The translations under genes were made by a program, and so were the position numbers. Under the pieces are notes generated by a model that had not been told where the DNA came from, ran no database searches, and was given only the letters and a program-made list of their open reading frames with translations. Below are positions 44,421-54,174 of a DNA stretch of 64,000 nt, piece by piece (position 1 is the stretch's first letter; each line of letters begins with the position of its first letter). This stretch comes from Clostridia bacterium (GTDB lineage: Bacteria; Bacillota; Clostridia; Christensenellales; Aristaeellaceae): assembly GCA_017428385.1 (NCBI GenBank), contig JAFRQX010000046.1, positions 1 through 64,000 of the forward strand, in the 5' to 3' direction.

Positions 44421-44457
44421 CCGGGGCCGCGGTCTGCGCACCGCAGCCCCGGTTTTT
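44421..44457 (+). terminator. Leaky intercistronic terminator between lplA-like and lplB-like genes
   Basis: CCGGGGCCGCGGT pairs with ACCGCAGCCCCGG (one mismatch) around CTGCGC and is followed by TTTTT. Position and form suggest partial termination that keeps binding protein mRNA in excess. Confidence 0.75.
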
Positions 44458-44496
44458 CCAAAGACCCGGGGATGATTTTTGCAAGGAACGGGGAGA

Positions 44497-45432
44497 ATGC
44501 CTGTGGAAATAACCGCCAGAAAAAAGCCTTTCAGACAGCGGCTCCGGCGGGATATGCGGGAGAACTGGGTGGTTTACCTGCTGCTGCTGCCGGTGATCAT
44601 CTGGTACATTATCTTCTGCTATCTGCCGATGTTCGGTATTGTGATGGCTTTCGAAAACTTCAAATTCGCGAAGGGCCTTTTCGGCAGCGCGTGGGTTGGA
44701 TTCAAGAATTTTCAGAAATTCTTTTCCAGCTATTATTTCTGGCGCCTGCTGCGGAACACCCTGACGCTGAGTATCAAGGACCTGATTATTGCTTTCCCGG
44801 CGCCGATTATCTTTGCACTGATGCTCAATGAGCTGCGCAGCCGGAAATTCAAGAAGTCGATCCAGACGATTTCCTACCTGCCGTATTTCATCTCGATGGT
44901 GGTGGTCTGCGGTATGGTGAAAACCTTTACGGAATCAACGGGGATATTCAGCCAGATCAGCCAGGCGCTGGGCGGGCCCAAGGAACTGATTTCCAACCCG
45001 GGATCCTTCCACGGGATCATGATTACCAGCGGCATCTGGCAGGGATTGGGATACGGCAGCGTGGTCTATATTTCCGCCCTGACGGCGGTTGATCATGAGC
45101 TGTATGATTCTGCGAAGCTGGATGGTGCGAACCGCTGGCAGCAGACGCTGCACGTCACCATCCCGGGCATTATGCCAACCATTATTATCATGCTAATCAT
45201 GCGGGTCGGACACCTGATGAGCGTCAACTACCAGAAGATTATCCTGCTCTACAGCCCGGCCACTTATGAGACAGCGGACACCATTTCCACCTTTGTCTAT
45301 CGCAAAGGCCTGCTGGACGGGGACTACGCCTATGCCGCGGCAGTTGACCTGTTCAACTCGGTGATCAACACGATTCTGCTGGTGACGGTCAACTGGATCA
45401 GCCGCCGCAAATCGGAAACCAGCCTGTTCTGA
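44497..45432 (+). CDS. LplB-like sugar ABC transporter permease
   Basis: The protein of about 311 residues has six predicted helices (first WVVYLLLLPVIIWYIIFCYL) and the EAA loop LYDSAKLDGANRWQQTLHVTIPG. It ends RRKSETSLF, characteristic of the LplB group. The exact start is uncertain: ATG 44497 follows GGGGAG by one base, GTG 44503 follows it by seven, and a TTG lies at 44479. It pairs with the next permease. Confidence 0.88.
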   Translation: MPVEITARKKPFRQRLRRDMRENWVVYLLLLPVIIWYIIFCYLPMFGIVMAFENFKFAKGLFGSAWVGFKNFQKFFSSYYFWRLLRNTLTLSIKDLIIAFPAPIIFALMLNELRSRKFKKSIQTISYLPYFISMVVVCGMVKTFTESTGIFSQISQALGGPKELISNPGSFHGIMITSGIWQGLGYGSVVYISALTAVDHELYDSAKLDGANRWQQTLHVTIPGIMPTIIIMLIMRVGHLMSVNYQKIILLYSPATYETADTISTFVYRKGLLDGDYAYAAAVDLFNSVINTILLVTVNWISRRKSETSLF

Positions 45433-45447
45433 GGAGGTGGGAAGAAA

Positions 45448-46326
45448 ATGATCAAACGGACAAGGGGCGAAAAGATCTTCGCCGTATTCAATGTGATCCT
45501 TCTCAGCCTGATCGGGCTGGCCTGCCTGATTCCGGTCTGGCACTGCCTGTGCGCGTCCATCAGTGATCCGATCACGGTTTCCAAAACCCGGGGCCTGATC
45601 CTGTGGCCGAAGGGCGGGGTGACCACGATCGGCTACGCGAAATCCCTGCAGAATGAGAGCCTGCTGCGGGGCTATGTCAATACGATCCTGTACGTGATCC
45701 TGGGCACGGGCTTCGGGGTACTGATGACCATCTTCGCCGGATACGGCCTGAGCCGGAACCTGCTGTTCGGCGGGGCGATCGCTCTGTTCCTGACCTTCAC
45801 GATGATGTTCAACGGCGGAATTATCCCAACCTACATGGTGGTTCGGTCCCTGGGCATGCTTGACACCCGCGCGGCCATTGTCCTTCCGACAGCGCTGTCG
45901 GTGTTCAATATTATGATTACGCGAACCTCGTTCAAGAGTATACCGGAAGGTCTGATGGATGCGGCGAGAATTGACGGGGCCGGCCATATCCGGATCCTGG
46001 TTTCCATAGTGATTCCGGTTTCCAAGGCGATTATCGCGGTGATTACGCTCTTCAGCGCGGTACAGATCTGGAACAGCTGGTTCCATACAGCCATCTACGT
46101 CCGGAAACGCGAACTGTATCCGTTGCAGATCGTGCTGCGTGAGATTGTGCTACAGAATACTTCCCAGGCTTCGGATGCCGGGGAAGCCACCAGCGAGCTG
46201 AATCAGCTCCACGCAATTATCCGCTACTGTGTGATTATGCTGTCCATTATCCCGATGCTGTTCCTGTATCCGTTCATCCAAAAGTACTTTGTGACCGGGG
46301 TTATGATCGGATCCATCAAGGGATGA
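45448..46326 (+). CDS. LplC-like sugar ABC transporter permease
   Basis: The 292-residue permease has six predicted helices and the EAA loop LMDAARIDGAGHIRILVSIVIP (about 169-190); it ends GVMIGSIKG, a common LplC end. GAGGAGGTGGGAAGAAA precedes the ATG 15 bases after the lplB-like stop. No ATPase gene is in the operon. Confidence 0.9.
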   Translation: MIKRTRGEKIFAVFNVILLSLIGLACLIPVWHCLCASISDPITVSKTRGLILWPKGGVTTIGYAKSLQNESLLRGYVNTILYVILGTGFGVLMTIFAGYGLSRNLLFGGAIALFLTFTMMFNGGIIPTYMVVRSLGMLDTRAAIVLPTALSVFNIMITRTSFKSIPEGLMDAARIDGAGHIRILVSIVIPVSKAIIAVITLFSAVQIWNSWFHTAIYVRKRELYPLQIVLREIVLQNTSQASDAGEATSELNQLHAIIRYCVIMLSIIPMLFLYPFIQKYFVTGVMIGSIKG

Positions 46327-46344
46327 GCTGAACAGGAGAAAAGA

Positions 46345-47181
46345 ATGAGTGAAAGAATAACAACAGTCAACCTGCATACCCATACCCGCAGATGCAAACA
46401 TGCCAGGGGAATTCCGGCCGACTACGCAAAGGCCGCGGAGGAGAAGGGAATCCGGGTCCTTGGCATGACGGACCATACGCCGTTTCCGGATGACCGGGTG
46501 ATCATGATCCGGATGGGCATCGCGGAGCTGAATGATTATATCCGCGAAGTCCGGGAAGCCCAGGCGGCGTATCCGAAACTGAAGATCCTGCTGGGACTGG
46601 AATGCGAATATTTTCCGGAGTTTGACGATTTTTACCGGATGCTCCGGGAAGAAAAGAAAATGGACTACCTGATCGGCAGCGTGCATTTTTACATGTACAA
46701 GGGGAAACCCAAGGGCTTCTGGAACGGCTTCGTCATGGACCGGGAGGCGCTGCAGAGCTACGCGGATGCCTATACCCAGATGCTGGAGAGCGGCCATTTC
46801 TTCTTCGGCGCACATCCGGATCTTTTCGGGGCGGCCATCGATACATGGAACGAGGACTGCGAGGAAACGGCGGAAAGGATCTGCGAGACGGCGGCACGGC
46901 TGAAAATGCCGCTGGAGATTAACGTCAGCGGATGGCTGAAGCAGGAGCAGGACGCGAACAAGCACGGTTATATTTCTGCGGAGAAAGCCATTGCGGATGG
47001 AATTTCCTGCCCGCGGCCGTATCCGCTGGATGAATTCTGGCGGGTGGCGGCCAGGCACGGGGTCCAGGCAGTGATCAACTCCGATGCCCATGATCCGGAG
47101 GTCCTGACAAAGTATATGGAGCTCGGGTACGACATGGCCGAGCGGAACGGGGTTGAGATCATCTACCCCTTTGGAAAATGA
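46345..47181 (+). CDS. PHP-domain phosphatase, histidinol-phosphatase (HisJ) family
   Basis: The 278-residue protein has the PHP metal-binding motifs in order: NLHTHTRRCKHA (residues 9-20), MTDHTPFP, GLECEYFPEF, GSVHFY, GAHPDLF and NSDAHDPE. HisJ-type enzymes hydrolyse phosphate monoesters. Its place 18 bases after the lplC-like gene, away from any his genes, suggests a sugar phosphate or phosphorylated oligosaccharide as substrate, but the histidine pathway is not excluded. ACAGGAG lies upstream of the ATG. Confidence 0.87.
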   Translation: MSERITTVNLHTHTRRCKHARGIPADYAKAAEEKGIRVLGMTDHTPFPDDRVIMIRMGIAELNDYIREVREAQAAYPKLKILLGLECEYFPEFDDFYRMLREEKKMDYLIGSVHFYMYKGKPKGFWNGFVMDREALQSYADAYTQMLESGHFFFGAHPDLFGAAIDTWNEDCEETAERICETAARLKMPLEINVSGWLKQEQDANKHGYISAEKAIADGISCPRPYPLDEFWRVAARHGVQAVINSDAHDPEVLTKYMELGYDMAERNGVEIIYPFGK

Positions 47182-47215
47182 GAACCAGGGTTTACAACCT
47201 CCTTTTTTTTACAGG

Positions 47216-47245
47216 GAGCCTGCCGGAAGGCAGGCTCTTCTGCTT
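47216..47245 (+). terminator. Terminator of the lpl-PHP operon
   Basis: GAGCCTGCC and GGCAGGCTC form a 9-bp stem around GGAA and are followed by TTCTGCTTT. A free run of T (CCTTTTTTTT) lies just upstream. Confidence 0.75.
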
Positions 47246-47278
47246 TATGTAAAAAAACAGATACTCAGATATAAGAAA

Positions 47279-47299
47279 AAAGCCCGGAAGACGGGCTTT
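47279..47299 (-). terminator. Terminator of the S23 gene
   Basis: AAAGCCCG and CGGGCTTT form an 8-bp stem around GAAGA; on the minus strand a T-run (TTTTTTCTTAT) follows. It corresponds to 40023-40048 at the deleted locus. Confidence 0.85.
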
Positions 47300-47316
47300 A
47301 GTGCTGTATAACTGAA

Positions 47317-47673
47317 TTATGATTGCGAGGATTTCGCTGTGGTGATGGAGGAAACAAGCATACGGCGGAGTTCCATGCACTGGTTATATAAATCCTTGAA
47401 TGAGAACTCATCAATACTGTCTGTTTCCTTCAGGAGATTCAACCAGTAATCGCACTCGTTACACTCTTTCAGGGCAATCTCCAACTTCGCAATGAAGTCA
47501 CGTTTACCTTGAGCAAACTGAGCTTCATGAATGTTGGCTCCAACGGATGTACCGCAACGGAGCAGCTGGTTTGTAAGTGCGGATTCAATGTGATTTTCGT
47601 GCATGGCGCGAGTGGCCAGGATGACGGATTTTGCGAAGGAGGCTGATTTGTCACGGAGCGGGCTGGGCTTCAT
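47317..47673 (-). CDS. S23/IVS-type four-helix-bundle protein
   Basis: The 118-residue, wholly helical protein belongs to the four-helix-bundle family first found in 23S rRNA intervening sequences (S23/IVP). It is related to Avd, the accessory protein of diversity-generating retroelements. Family marks are LATRAMHE, the near-invariant LLRCGTSVGANIHEAQ, and ALKECNECDYWLNLL. Members bind nucleic acid or a reverse transcriptase; no RT gene is in the window. The start at MKPSPLRDKS has TGGAGG 9 bases upstream; a longer frame would translate the heptamer array. Its locus has a deleted counterpart at 40058-40117. Confidence 0.9.
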   Translation of the reverse strand: MKPSPLRDKSASFAKSVILATRAMHENHIESALTNQLLRCGTSVGANIHEAQFAQGKRDFIAKLEIALKECNECDYWLNLLKETDSIDEFSFKDLYNQCMELRRMLVSSITTAKSSQS

Positions 47674-47696
47674 GGGTGGTACCTCCAGTTGGATCA

Positions 47697-47752
47697 GTGA
47701 GGAGTGAAGAGTGTAGAGTGAAGAGTTGAGAGTGAAGAGTGAAGAGTTGAGC
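47697..47752 (+). repeat. Heptamer array, GTGAAGA/GTTGAGA type, 8 units
   Basis: Eight units: GTGAGGA, GTGAAGA, GTGTAGA, GTGAAGA, GTTGAGA, GTGAAGA, GTGAAGA, GTTGAGC. They lie 24 bases upstream of the S23 start and run into the guaA terminator hairpin. Confidence 0.93.
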
Positions 47753-47765
47753 ATTGAATGGGAAT

Positions 47766-49310
<1,545 letters not shown>

Positions 49311-49374
49311 AGGTTCCCTCCGAAGAGATTGGATCGAATCGTGATTCACAATGATGAATCCGAGTTATTATGAA

Positions 49375-49409
49375 CGCAAATCCAGATTTGCGCAATAATA
49401 ATTATACCA
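49375..49409 (-). promoter_or_regulatory. guaA promoter and leader hairpin
   Basis: On the minus strand TGGTATAAT (49401-49409) is an extended -10 element. The hairpin CGCAAATC-CA-GATTTGCG (49375-49392) lies at the start of the predicted leader. Confidence 0.5.
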
Positions 49410-49454
49410 TAAACCAACGAAACCGGAATAACAAAGAGGCGTTTCCGCCTCTTT

Positions 49455-49559
49455 GTGAAGTGTGAAGTGCGATCGCCGTTACCAAAGTACCGATGGTACT
49501 TTGACGGCTGTAGCATGGCAGCCGTTACCCAAATCAAAGATTTGGACAGCTGCTCAACT
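49455..49559. repeat. Tandem small inverted repeats between guaA and asnB
   Basis: Adjacent stems include CAAAGTACC-GAT-GGTACTTTG (49494-49514), CGGCTG-TAGCATGG-CAGCCG and CCAAATC-AAA-GATTTGG. The joints include GTGAAGTGTGAAGTG (49455-49469). No coding region is seen here. Confidence 0.65.
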
Positions 49560-49580
49560 GAAGAGTGAAGAGTGAAGAGT
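49560..49580 (+). repeat. Heptamer array, GAAGAGT type, 3 units
   Basis: Three exact GAAGAGT units end directly at the asnB terminator hairpin. Confidence 0.85.
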
Positions 49581-49638
49581 TGCACAGGCATTGGCCAATT
49601 ATTGGCCGCTTTGGCCATAATTGGCCAATACCCGTGCA
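49581..49638 (-). terminator. About 26-bp hairpin built on the 3' end of asnB
   Basis: The arms from TGCACAGGCATTGGCC and GGCCAATACCCGTGCA close a stem of about 26 bp with two mismatches and one bulge around GCTTT. The right arm and loop encode the last residues (ANYGQSGQ) of asnB; the left arm is an inverted near-copy beyond the stop. GGCC/TTGGCCAA motifs recur within it. Confidence 0.75.
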
Positions 49639-51179
49639 GAAGGATCATTGACATTGCAGCCGGGCCAGGTTTTGTTGGGCATCCAGAAGTCAGGAATCAT
49701 ATGAGCCTGGCCGGGATAATACTGCTCGAACAGTTCCCGGTAAAGGAGGCTTTCCTTTGTGAAGGGACGGCAGTAGTCGTATTTCGCTGCTTTTTCCTCA
49801 AATTCCTGATCCGTATAGGTCTTCTCGGCATAGGCTTTCAGATCGTCCACCATGCTGTGGCCTACTGCGTCGGAGAAGGCAGCCTTCTGGCGCCAGAGGA
49901 TTTCATCCGGCAGGATATGATCATCCGCGAAGGCTTTGCGGATCAGGTATTTGCCCATGTTGTGATTGTTCATCTTCAGTTCCGGATCAATGCTCATGGC
50001 ATAGCGCACGAACTTCAGGTCGCCGAAGGGAACCCGGGCTTCCAGGGAGTTGTAGGAAATACAGCGGTCGGCGCGGAGCACATCGTAAACATGCAGTTCC
50101 CGGATACGCTTTTCCGCTTCCTCCTGGAAGGCGGCGGCGGAAGGAGCGAAGTCCGTGTACTTATAACCGAACAGTTCATCGGAAATTTCACCGGTCAGCA
50201 GCACCCGGACGTCTGTGTTCTCATGGATCCATTTACAGACCAGGTACATGCCGATGGAAGCGCGGATGGTGGTGATATCCCAGGTGCCGAGCAGCTCCAC
50301 AACCGTGGGCAGCGCTTCCAGCACATCCTTCTCATTAATGATCACTTCCGTATGGTCGCTGCCGATATAATCCGCAACCATGCGGGCATACTTCAGGTCG
50401 ATGGCATCAATGTCCATACCGATGGCGAAAGTGCGGATAGGTTTGTCCAGCATCTTTTGTGCGATGGCGCAGACGAGAGAAGAGTCGAGGCCGCCGGAGA
50501 GCAGGAAACCGACCGGGGCATCCGCATCCAGACGCTTTTCCACGCCGTCCATCAGCAGGCGGCGCAGCTTGGGACAGACTTCCGCTTCTGTTTTCATGGT
50601 GAAATATCCGACGTAGGCGGGGTCCGCATACTGGACGAACTCACCGTCGATCCAGTAGTGGCCGGGCGGGAAGGGAAGAATCTTATCGCACATGCCGATC
50701 AGGTTTTTCGGCTCGCTGGCGAAGGCCATACCGCCGCCGCGAACCTCTCCGTAATAGAGAGGACGGATACCGATGGGATCCCTTGCAGCAATCAGTTTCT
50801 GCTGTTTGCCGTCCCAGAGGATCAGGGCGAACTCCGCATCCAGGGTTTTGAACATTTCCACGCCATATTCCCGGTAGAGGGGAAGCAGGATTTCACAGTC
50901 ACATTCGCTTTTCAGGTCATAGGTTTCCATGAGACGGGCCCGCAGGGGACGGAAGCCGTACAGCTCGCCGTTGCAGACCACATAGTCGTCGTCCAGCCGG
51001 AAGGGCTGCATACCTTCCTCGTGCAGGCCCATGATAGCCAGACGGTGAAAACCAAGGATGCCGCCGGGAATATCCACCAGGCGGCTCATATCCGGACCGC
51101 GGGAGATGGTCCGGTCAAAACAGGTTTTGATCAGGTCCCGGGGAAAACGGGCACCGGTCATGCCGAAAATTGAACACAT
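49599..51179 (-). CDS. asnB: Asparagine synthase (glutamine-hydrolysing)
   Basis: AsnB makes asparagine from aspartate, glutamine and ATP. The 526-residue protein begins MCSIFGMTG, so Cys2 becomes the N-terminal nucleophile; the glutaminase domain runs to about 190. The synthetase domain has the PP-loop LLSGGLDSSLVCAI (about 229) and GEISDELFGYKY. The start was set at this Met because the catalytic Cys must be residue 2 and GGAGG lies 8 bases upstream. The very C-terminus lies in a long hairpin. It is 46 bases downstream of dapL. Confidence 0.95.
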   Translation of the reverse strand: MCSIFGMTGARFPRDLIKTCFDRTISRGPDMSRLVDIPGGILGFHRLAIMGLHEEGMQPFRLDDDYVVCNGELYGFRPLRARLMETYDLKSECDCEILLPLYREYGVEMFKTLDAEFALILWDGKQQKLIAARDPIGIRPLYYGEVRGGGMAFASEPKNLIGMCDKILPFPPGHYWIDGEFVQYADPAYVGYFTMKTEAEVCPKLRRLLMDGVEKRLDADAPVGFLLSGGLDSSLVCAIAQKMLDKPIRTFAIGMDIDAIDLKYARMVADYIGSDHTEVIINEKDVLEALPTVVELLGTWDITTIRASIGMYLVCKWIHENTDVRVLLTGEISDELFGYKYTDFAPSAAAFQEEAEKRIRELHVYDVLRADRCISYNSLEARVPFGDLKFVRYAMSIDPELKMNNHNMGKYLIRKAFADDHILPDEILWRQKAAFSDAVGHSMVDDLKAYAEKTYTDQEFEEKAAKYDYCRPFTKESLLYRELFEQYYPGQAHMIPDFWMPNKTWPGCNVNDPSARVLANYGQSGQ

Positions 51180-51194
51180 AGCGTATTCCTCCAA

Positions 51195-51222
51195 AATGAA
51201 GAATGAAAAATGAAAAATGAAG
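51195..51222 (+). repeat. Heptamer array, AATGAAG type, 4 units
   Basis: AATGAAG, AATGAAA, AATGAAA, AATGAAG fill the space between dapL and asnB. The following AATTAATGG contains the dapL stop codon (minus strand). Confidence 0.9.
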
Positions 51223-51224
51223 AA

Positions 51225-52412
51225 TTAATGGTCAGTCAGCAGCTTCAACAGACGATCGGCGGCTTCAACTGTATCAGCGGGATCGCCGAAGGTGGAGAAG
51301 CGGAAGAAGCCTTCACCGCAGGCACCGAAGCCTTCGCCGGGGGTGCCGACAACCTGGATCTCATTGAGCAGCTTGTCGAAGAATTCCCAGCTGCCCATGC
51401 CGTTCGGGCACTGCATCCAGATGTAGGGGGCATTTTTGCCGCCCCAGTAACGGATCCCGGCTTTGTCCAGTGCGGCCATAAGCACCTTGGCGTTCTGCTT
51501 ATAGATCCGGATGTTGTCATGGATCTGCTTTTGTCCTTCATCCGTGAAGACGGCGGCACCGCCGTGCTGCAGGATATAGGAAACGCCGTTGGTCTTGGTG
51601 GTGCGGTTCCGGACCCACATGGCATTGAGATTCATGCCGCAGCGTTCCAGCGCCTTCGGAATGACCGTGTAGCCGAGGCGGGTGCCGGTAAAACCGGCGG
51701 TCTTGGACAGGGAGCAGATCTCGATGGCGCAGGTTTCCGCACCGGGAATCTCAAAAATGCTGTGGGGAAGATCTTCCTCTATAAAGGCTTCATAGGCGGC
51801 ATCGAAGAGGATCACCGCACCACGTTCATTGGCCCAGTTGACCCACTGGGTCAGTTGTTCCCGGTTGTAAGCGGCACCGGTGGGATTGTTCGGGGAGCAC
51901 AGATAGATCAGATCCGCATCCAGCCCCGGCTTCGGCAGGGGCAGGAAATGATTATCCGGGCCGGAGGGAAGATGAATAATCTCCCGGCCGGCCATGGTGT
52001 TGGCGTCCACATAGGCGGGATAAGCCGGCTCCATGATCAAAGCCTTGTTTGACCGGTCAAAGAGGTCCAGCAGGTCGCCCAGTTCATCACTGGCGCCGCT
52101 GGAAACGAAGACTTCCTCAGGAGAAAGGAAAACATCCCGCTTTTCATAGTGCTTTGCGATGGTCTCCCGGAGGGAGGGCGCGCCGCACTCCGGCATATAG
52201 CCATGGAAGCGATCCTTTACACTCTGATCATCCACACCCTCATGCAGTGCCTTAATGACCGCGGGAACCAGCGGCAGGGAAACATCCCCAATGCCCATCC
52301 GGTAAAGATGGGTACCCGGATGCTCTGCCAGATAGGACTTGGTCTTCTGGGCAATATGATAGAAAAGATAGGATTCTTTCAGATTCGCGTAGCTGAGGTT
52401 GGGTGTCAGCAT
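51225..52412 (-). CDS. dapL: LL-diaminopimelate aminotransferase
   Basis: DapL converts tetrahydrodipicolinate to LL-diaminopimelate in one step of lysine and peptidoglycan synthesis. The 395-residue PLP enzyme shows YRMGIGDVSLPLVPAV, FVSSGASDELGDL, LCSPNNPTGAAY and the PLP lysine in SLSKTAGFTGTRLGY. The start at MLTPNLSY has GGAGGTGATCCC directly upstream; a longer frame would run through the leader terminator. It heads a minus-strand unit with asnB. Confidence 0.95.
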   Translation of the reverse strand: MLTPNLSYANLKESYLFYHIAQKTKSYLAEHPGTHLYRMGIGDVSLPLVPAVIKALHEGVDDQSVKDRFHGYMPECGAPSLRETIAKHYEKRDVFLSPEEVFVSSGASDELGDLLDLFDRSNKALIMEPAYPAYVDANTMAGREIIHLPSGPDNHFLPLPKPGLDADLIYLCSPNNPTGAAYNREQLTQWVNWANERGAVILFDAAYEAFIEEDLPHSIFEIPGAETCAIEICSLSKTAGFTGTRLGYTVIPKALERCGMNLNAMWVRNRTTKTNGVSYILQHGGAAVFTDEGQKQIHDNIRIYKQNAKVLMAALDKAGIRYWGGKNAPYIWMQCPNGMGSWEFFDKLLNEIQVVGTPGEGFGACGEGFFRFSTFGDPADTVEAADRLLKLLTDH

Positions 52413-52433
52413 GGGATCACCTCCAATAGAACT

Positions 52434-52476
52434 AGAAAAAAAGGCAAGGCATCCTGAAGCAGGACGCCTTTGCCTT
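52434..52476 (-). terminator. Leader terminator upstream of dapL
   Basis: AAGGCAAGGC-ATCCTG and CAGGAC-GCCTTTGCCTT form a long stem with one mismatch and one bulge; on the minus strand TTTTTCTAG follows. It lies between the dapL promoter (52487-52515) and the dapL start, so it is placed to attenuate dapL. Confidence 0.7.
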
Positions 52477-52486
52477 GTTGGGAGGT

Positions 52487-52515
52487 ATGGTATCATTCCG
52501 TGAAAGCCTTGTCAA
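52487..52515 (-). promoter_or_regulatory. dapL promoter
   Basis: On the minus strand TTGACA (52510-52515) and TACCAT (52487-52492) are 17 bases apart. Transcription should start near 52480, immediately before the leader terminator. Confidence 0.65.
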
Positions 52516-52568
52516 GGAAGAAACAGGGAAAGGAAACAGCGAATACAAAGGGAATACAATCCGGGGGA

Positions 52569-52597
52569 TTGACAGCTTTCCGGACCGGTGATAGGAT
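52569..52597 (+). promoter_or_regulatory. glnA promoter
   Basis: TTGACA (52569-52574) and TAGGAT (52592-52597) are 17 bases apart, 82 bases before the glnA start. Confidence 0.65.
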
Positions 52598-52601
52598 ACG
52601 C

Positions 52602-52655
52602 GCATCAGGGCAAGGGTGTCGTGCTGACGATGCACCTTGCTCTCTTTCTTTTATT
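52602..52655 (+). terminator. glnA leader terminator with alternative antiterminator pairing
   Basis: GCAAGG (52610-52615) and CCTTGC (52635-52640) close a bulged stem that also contains TCGT-GCTG-ACGA, followed by TCTCTTTCTTTTATT. GCATC (52602-52606) can instead pair with GATGC (52629-52633) and break the terminator. This is the arrangement expected for control by an ANTAR antiterminator such as the NitR-like protein encoded downstream. Confidence 0.7.
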
Positions 52656-52678
52656 ATGACGCTGAGGGGGTCAGTATT

Positions 52679-54010
52679 ATGAGTAAGTACACGAAGGAAG
52701 ACATTATCCGCCTGGTACGGGAAGGCGACGTGGAGTTCATCCGCATGCAGTTCACCGATATTTTCGGTCAGCTGAAGAACGTGGCTATTACAGCCAGCCA
52801 GATCGAAAAAGCCGTTAACAATGAAATTATGATCGACGGCAGCAGCATTGAGGGCTTTGTCCGCATCAATGAGAGCGACCAGTATCTGCGCCCCGACCTG
52901 GACACCTTCACTATTCTGCCCTGGCGTCCCCAGCACGGTAAAGTCGCCAGACTGATCTGTGATGTTTACAATCCCGACGGAACACCCTTTGCCGGTGATC
53001 CCCGCGGAGTGCTGAAGAAAGTGCTGAAGCGGGCGGCCGACATGGGCTACTCCTTCAATGTAGGACCGGAGTGCGAGTTCTTCCTCTTCCAGACTGATGA
53101 AGAAGGAAAGCCCACCACCACCACTTCTGACGAAGCCGGCTACTTCGACCTGGGACCGCTGGATCATGGTGAGAGCACTCGCCGCGAGATCTGCCTGGCG
53201 CTGGAGCAGATGGGCTTCGAAATCGAAGCCAGCCATCATGAAGTGGCTGCCGGCCAGCACGAGATCGACTTCCGTTACGCTGACGCGCTGACGGCTGCCG
53301 ACAATATCATGACCTTCAAACTGGCTGTGAAAACGCTGGCCCAGAAGAACGGCCTGCATGCAACCTTTATGCCCAAGCCTGTGTTCGGTATCAACGGCAG
53401 CGGCATGCACACCAATATGAGCCTTTTCAAGGATGGCAAGAACGTATTTGCCGATCCTTCCGATAAGCGCGGCCTGAGCAAGGAAGCTTATTCCTTCATC
53501 GCCGGTATCCTGACCCACATCCGCGGCATGGCGGCGATCACCAACCCGCTGGTTAACAGCTACAAGCGCCTGGTACCCGGCTACGAAGCTCCCTGCTACC
53601 TGGCCTGGAGCGCCAGCAACCGCAGCGCCCTGATCCGTATTCCCGCTGCCCGCGGCAACGGAACCCGCGTTGAACTGCGCTGTCCCGATCCGAGCGCGAA
53701 CCCCTACCTGAACATGGCTGTCTGCCTGGCTGCCGGCCTGGACGGTATTGAAAAGGGTATGACCCCGCCGGATGAAATCACTGAAAACATCTTCGCTATG
53801 GATGCTGCCACCCGCGAAGCAAAGGGCATCAAGTCTCTGCCCGGCACACTGAAGGAAGCCGTGGACTGCCTGAAGGAAGACGCAGTGATCTGCACTGCCC
53901 TGGGCGAGCACGTGCTTGATCAGTATGTGGAAGGCAAGGAAAAAGAGTGGGACGCCTACCGTACGCATGTGAGCAAGTGGGAAATCGACCGCTATCTGGT
54001 GATGTTTTAA
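52679..54010 (+). CDS. glnA: Glutamine synthetase, type I
   Basis: GlnA makes glutamine from glutamate, ammonia and ATP. The 443-residue length and sequence fit GSI-alpha of Bacillota. Visible motifs are [14 protein letters not shown] (residues ~55), GPECEFFLF (metal-binding Glu), [12 protein letters not shown], and [11 protein letters not shown]. The sequence lacks the extended adenylylation region of enteric enzymes. The start MSKYTKED has GAGGGGG 9 bases upstream. Regulation appears to be by premature termination in the leader. Confidence 0.97.
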   Translation: MSKYTKEDIIRLVREGDVEFIRMQFTDIFGQLKNVAITASQIEKAVNNEIMIDGSSIEGFVRINESDQYLRPDLDTFTILPWRPQHGKVARLICDVYNPDGTPFAGDPRGVLKKVLKRAADMGYSFNVGPECEFFLFQTDEEGKPTTTTSDEAGYFDLGPLDHGESTRREICLALEQMGFEIEASHHEVAAGQHEIDFRYADALTAADNIMTFKLAVKTLAQKNGLHATFMPKPVFGINGSGMHTNMSLFKDGKNVFADPSDKRGLSKEAYSFIAGILTHIRGMAAITNPLVNSYKRLVPGYEAPCYLAWSASNRSALIRIPAARGNGTRVELRCPDPSANPYLNMAVCLAAGLDGIEKGMTPPDEITENIFAMDAATREAKGIKSLPGTLKEAVDCLKEDAVICTALGEHVLDQYVEGKEKEWDAYRTHVSKWEIDRYLVMF

Positions 54011-54031
54011 TGCACAATGCATAATGCACAA
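54011..54031 (+). repeat. Heptamer array, TGCACAA type, 3 units
   Basis: TGCACAA, TGCATAA, TGCACAA begin directly after the glnA stop codon. Confidence 0.85.
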
Positions 54032-54060
54032 TGAAATAAAGGTTCCGCATGTTGCCGGAT

Positions 54061-54095
54061 GCTTTCAGAACACAGAAGAAAAGGGTTCTGAGAGC
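54061..54095 (+). promoter_or_regulatory. 11-bp hairpin between glnA and the ANTAR gene
   Basis: GCTTTCAGAAC pairs with GTTCTGAGAGC (one G-T pair) around a 13-base A-rich loop. There is no T-run. It could be an RNA structure for readthrough control or mRNA stability. Confidence 0.55.
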
Positions 54096-54130
54096 ACCGG
54101 GAACATAGGGCGAACTATATCAAAATAAGC

Positions 54131-54158
54131 ATTGTGAATCATGAATTGTGAATTAGAT
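54131..54158 (+). repeat. Heptamer array, ATTGTGA type, 4 units
   Basis: ATTGTGA, ATCATGA, ATTGTGA, ATTAGAT run up to the ribosome-binding site of the ANTAR gene. Confidence 0.75.
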
Positions 54159-54174
54159 TAATGGAGGTGGAACC

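Noticed and set aside
52434..52680. Lysine riboswitch before dapL
   Set aside because: The leader between the predicted promoter and the gene is about 70 bases, too short, and lacks the five-helix junction sequence.
54061..54095. glnA terminator
   Set aside because: The hairpin has no T-run and the loop is long; readthrough into the ANTAR and glt genes is expected.
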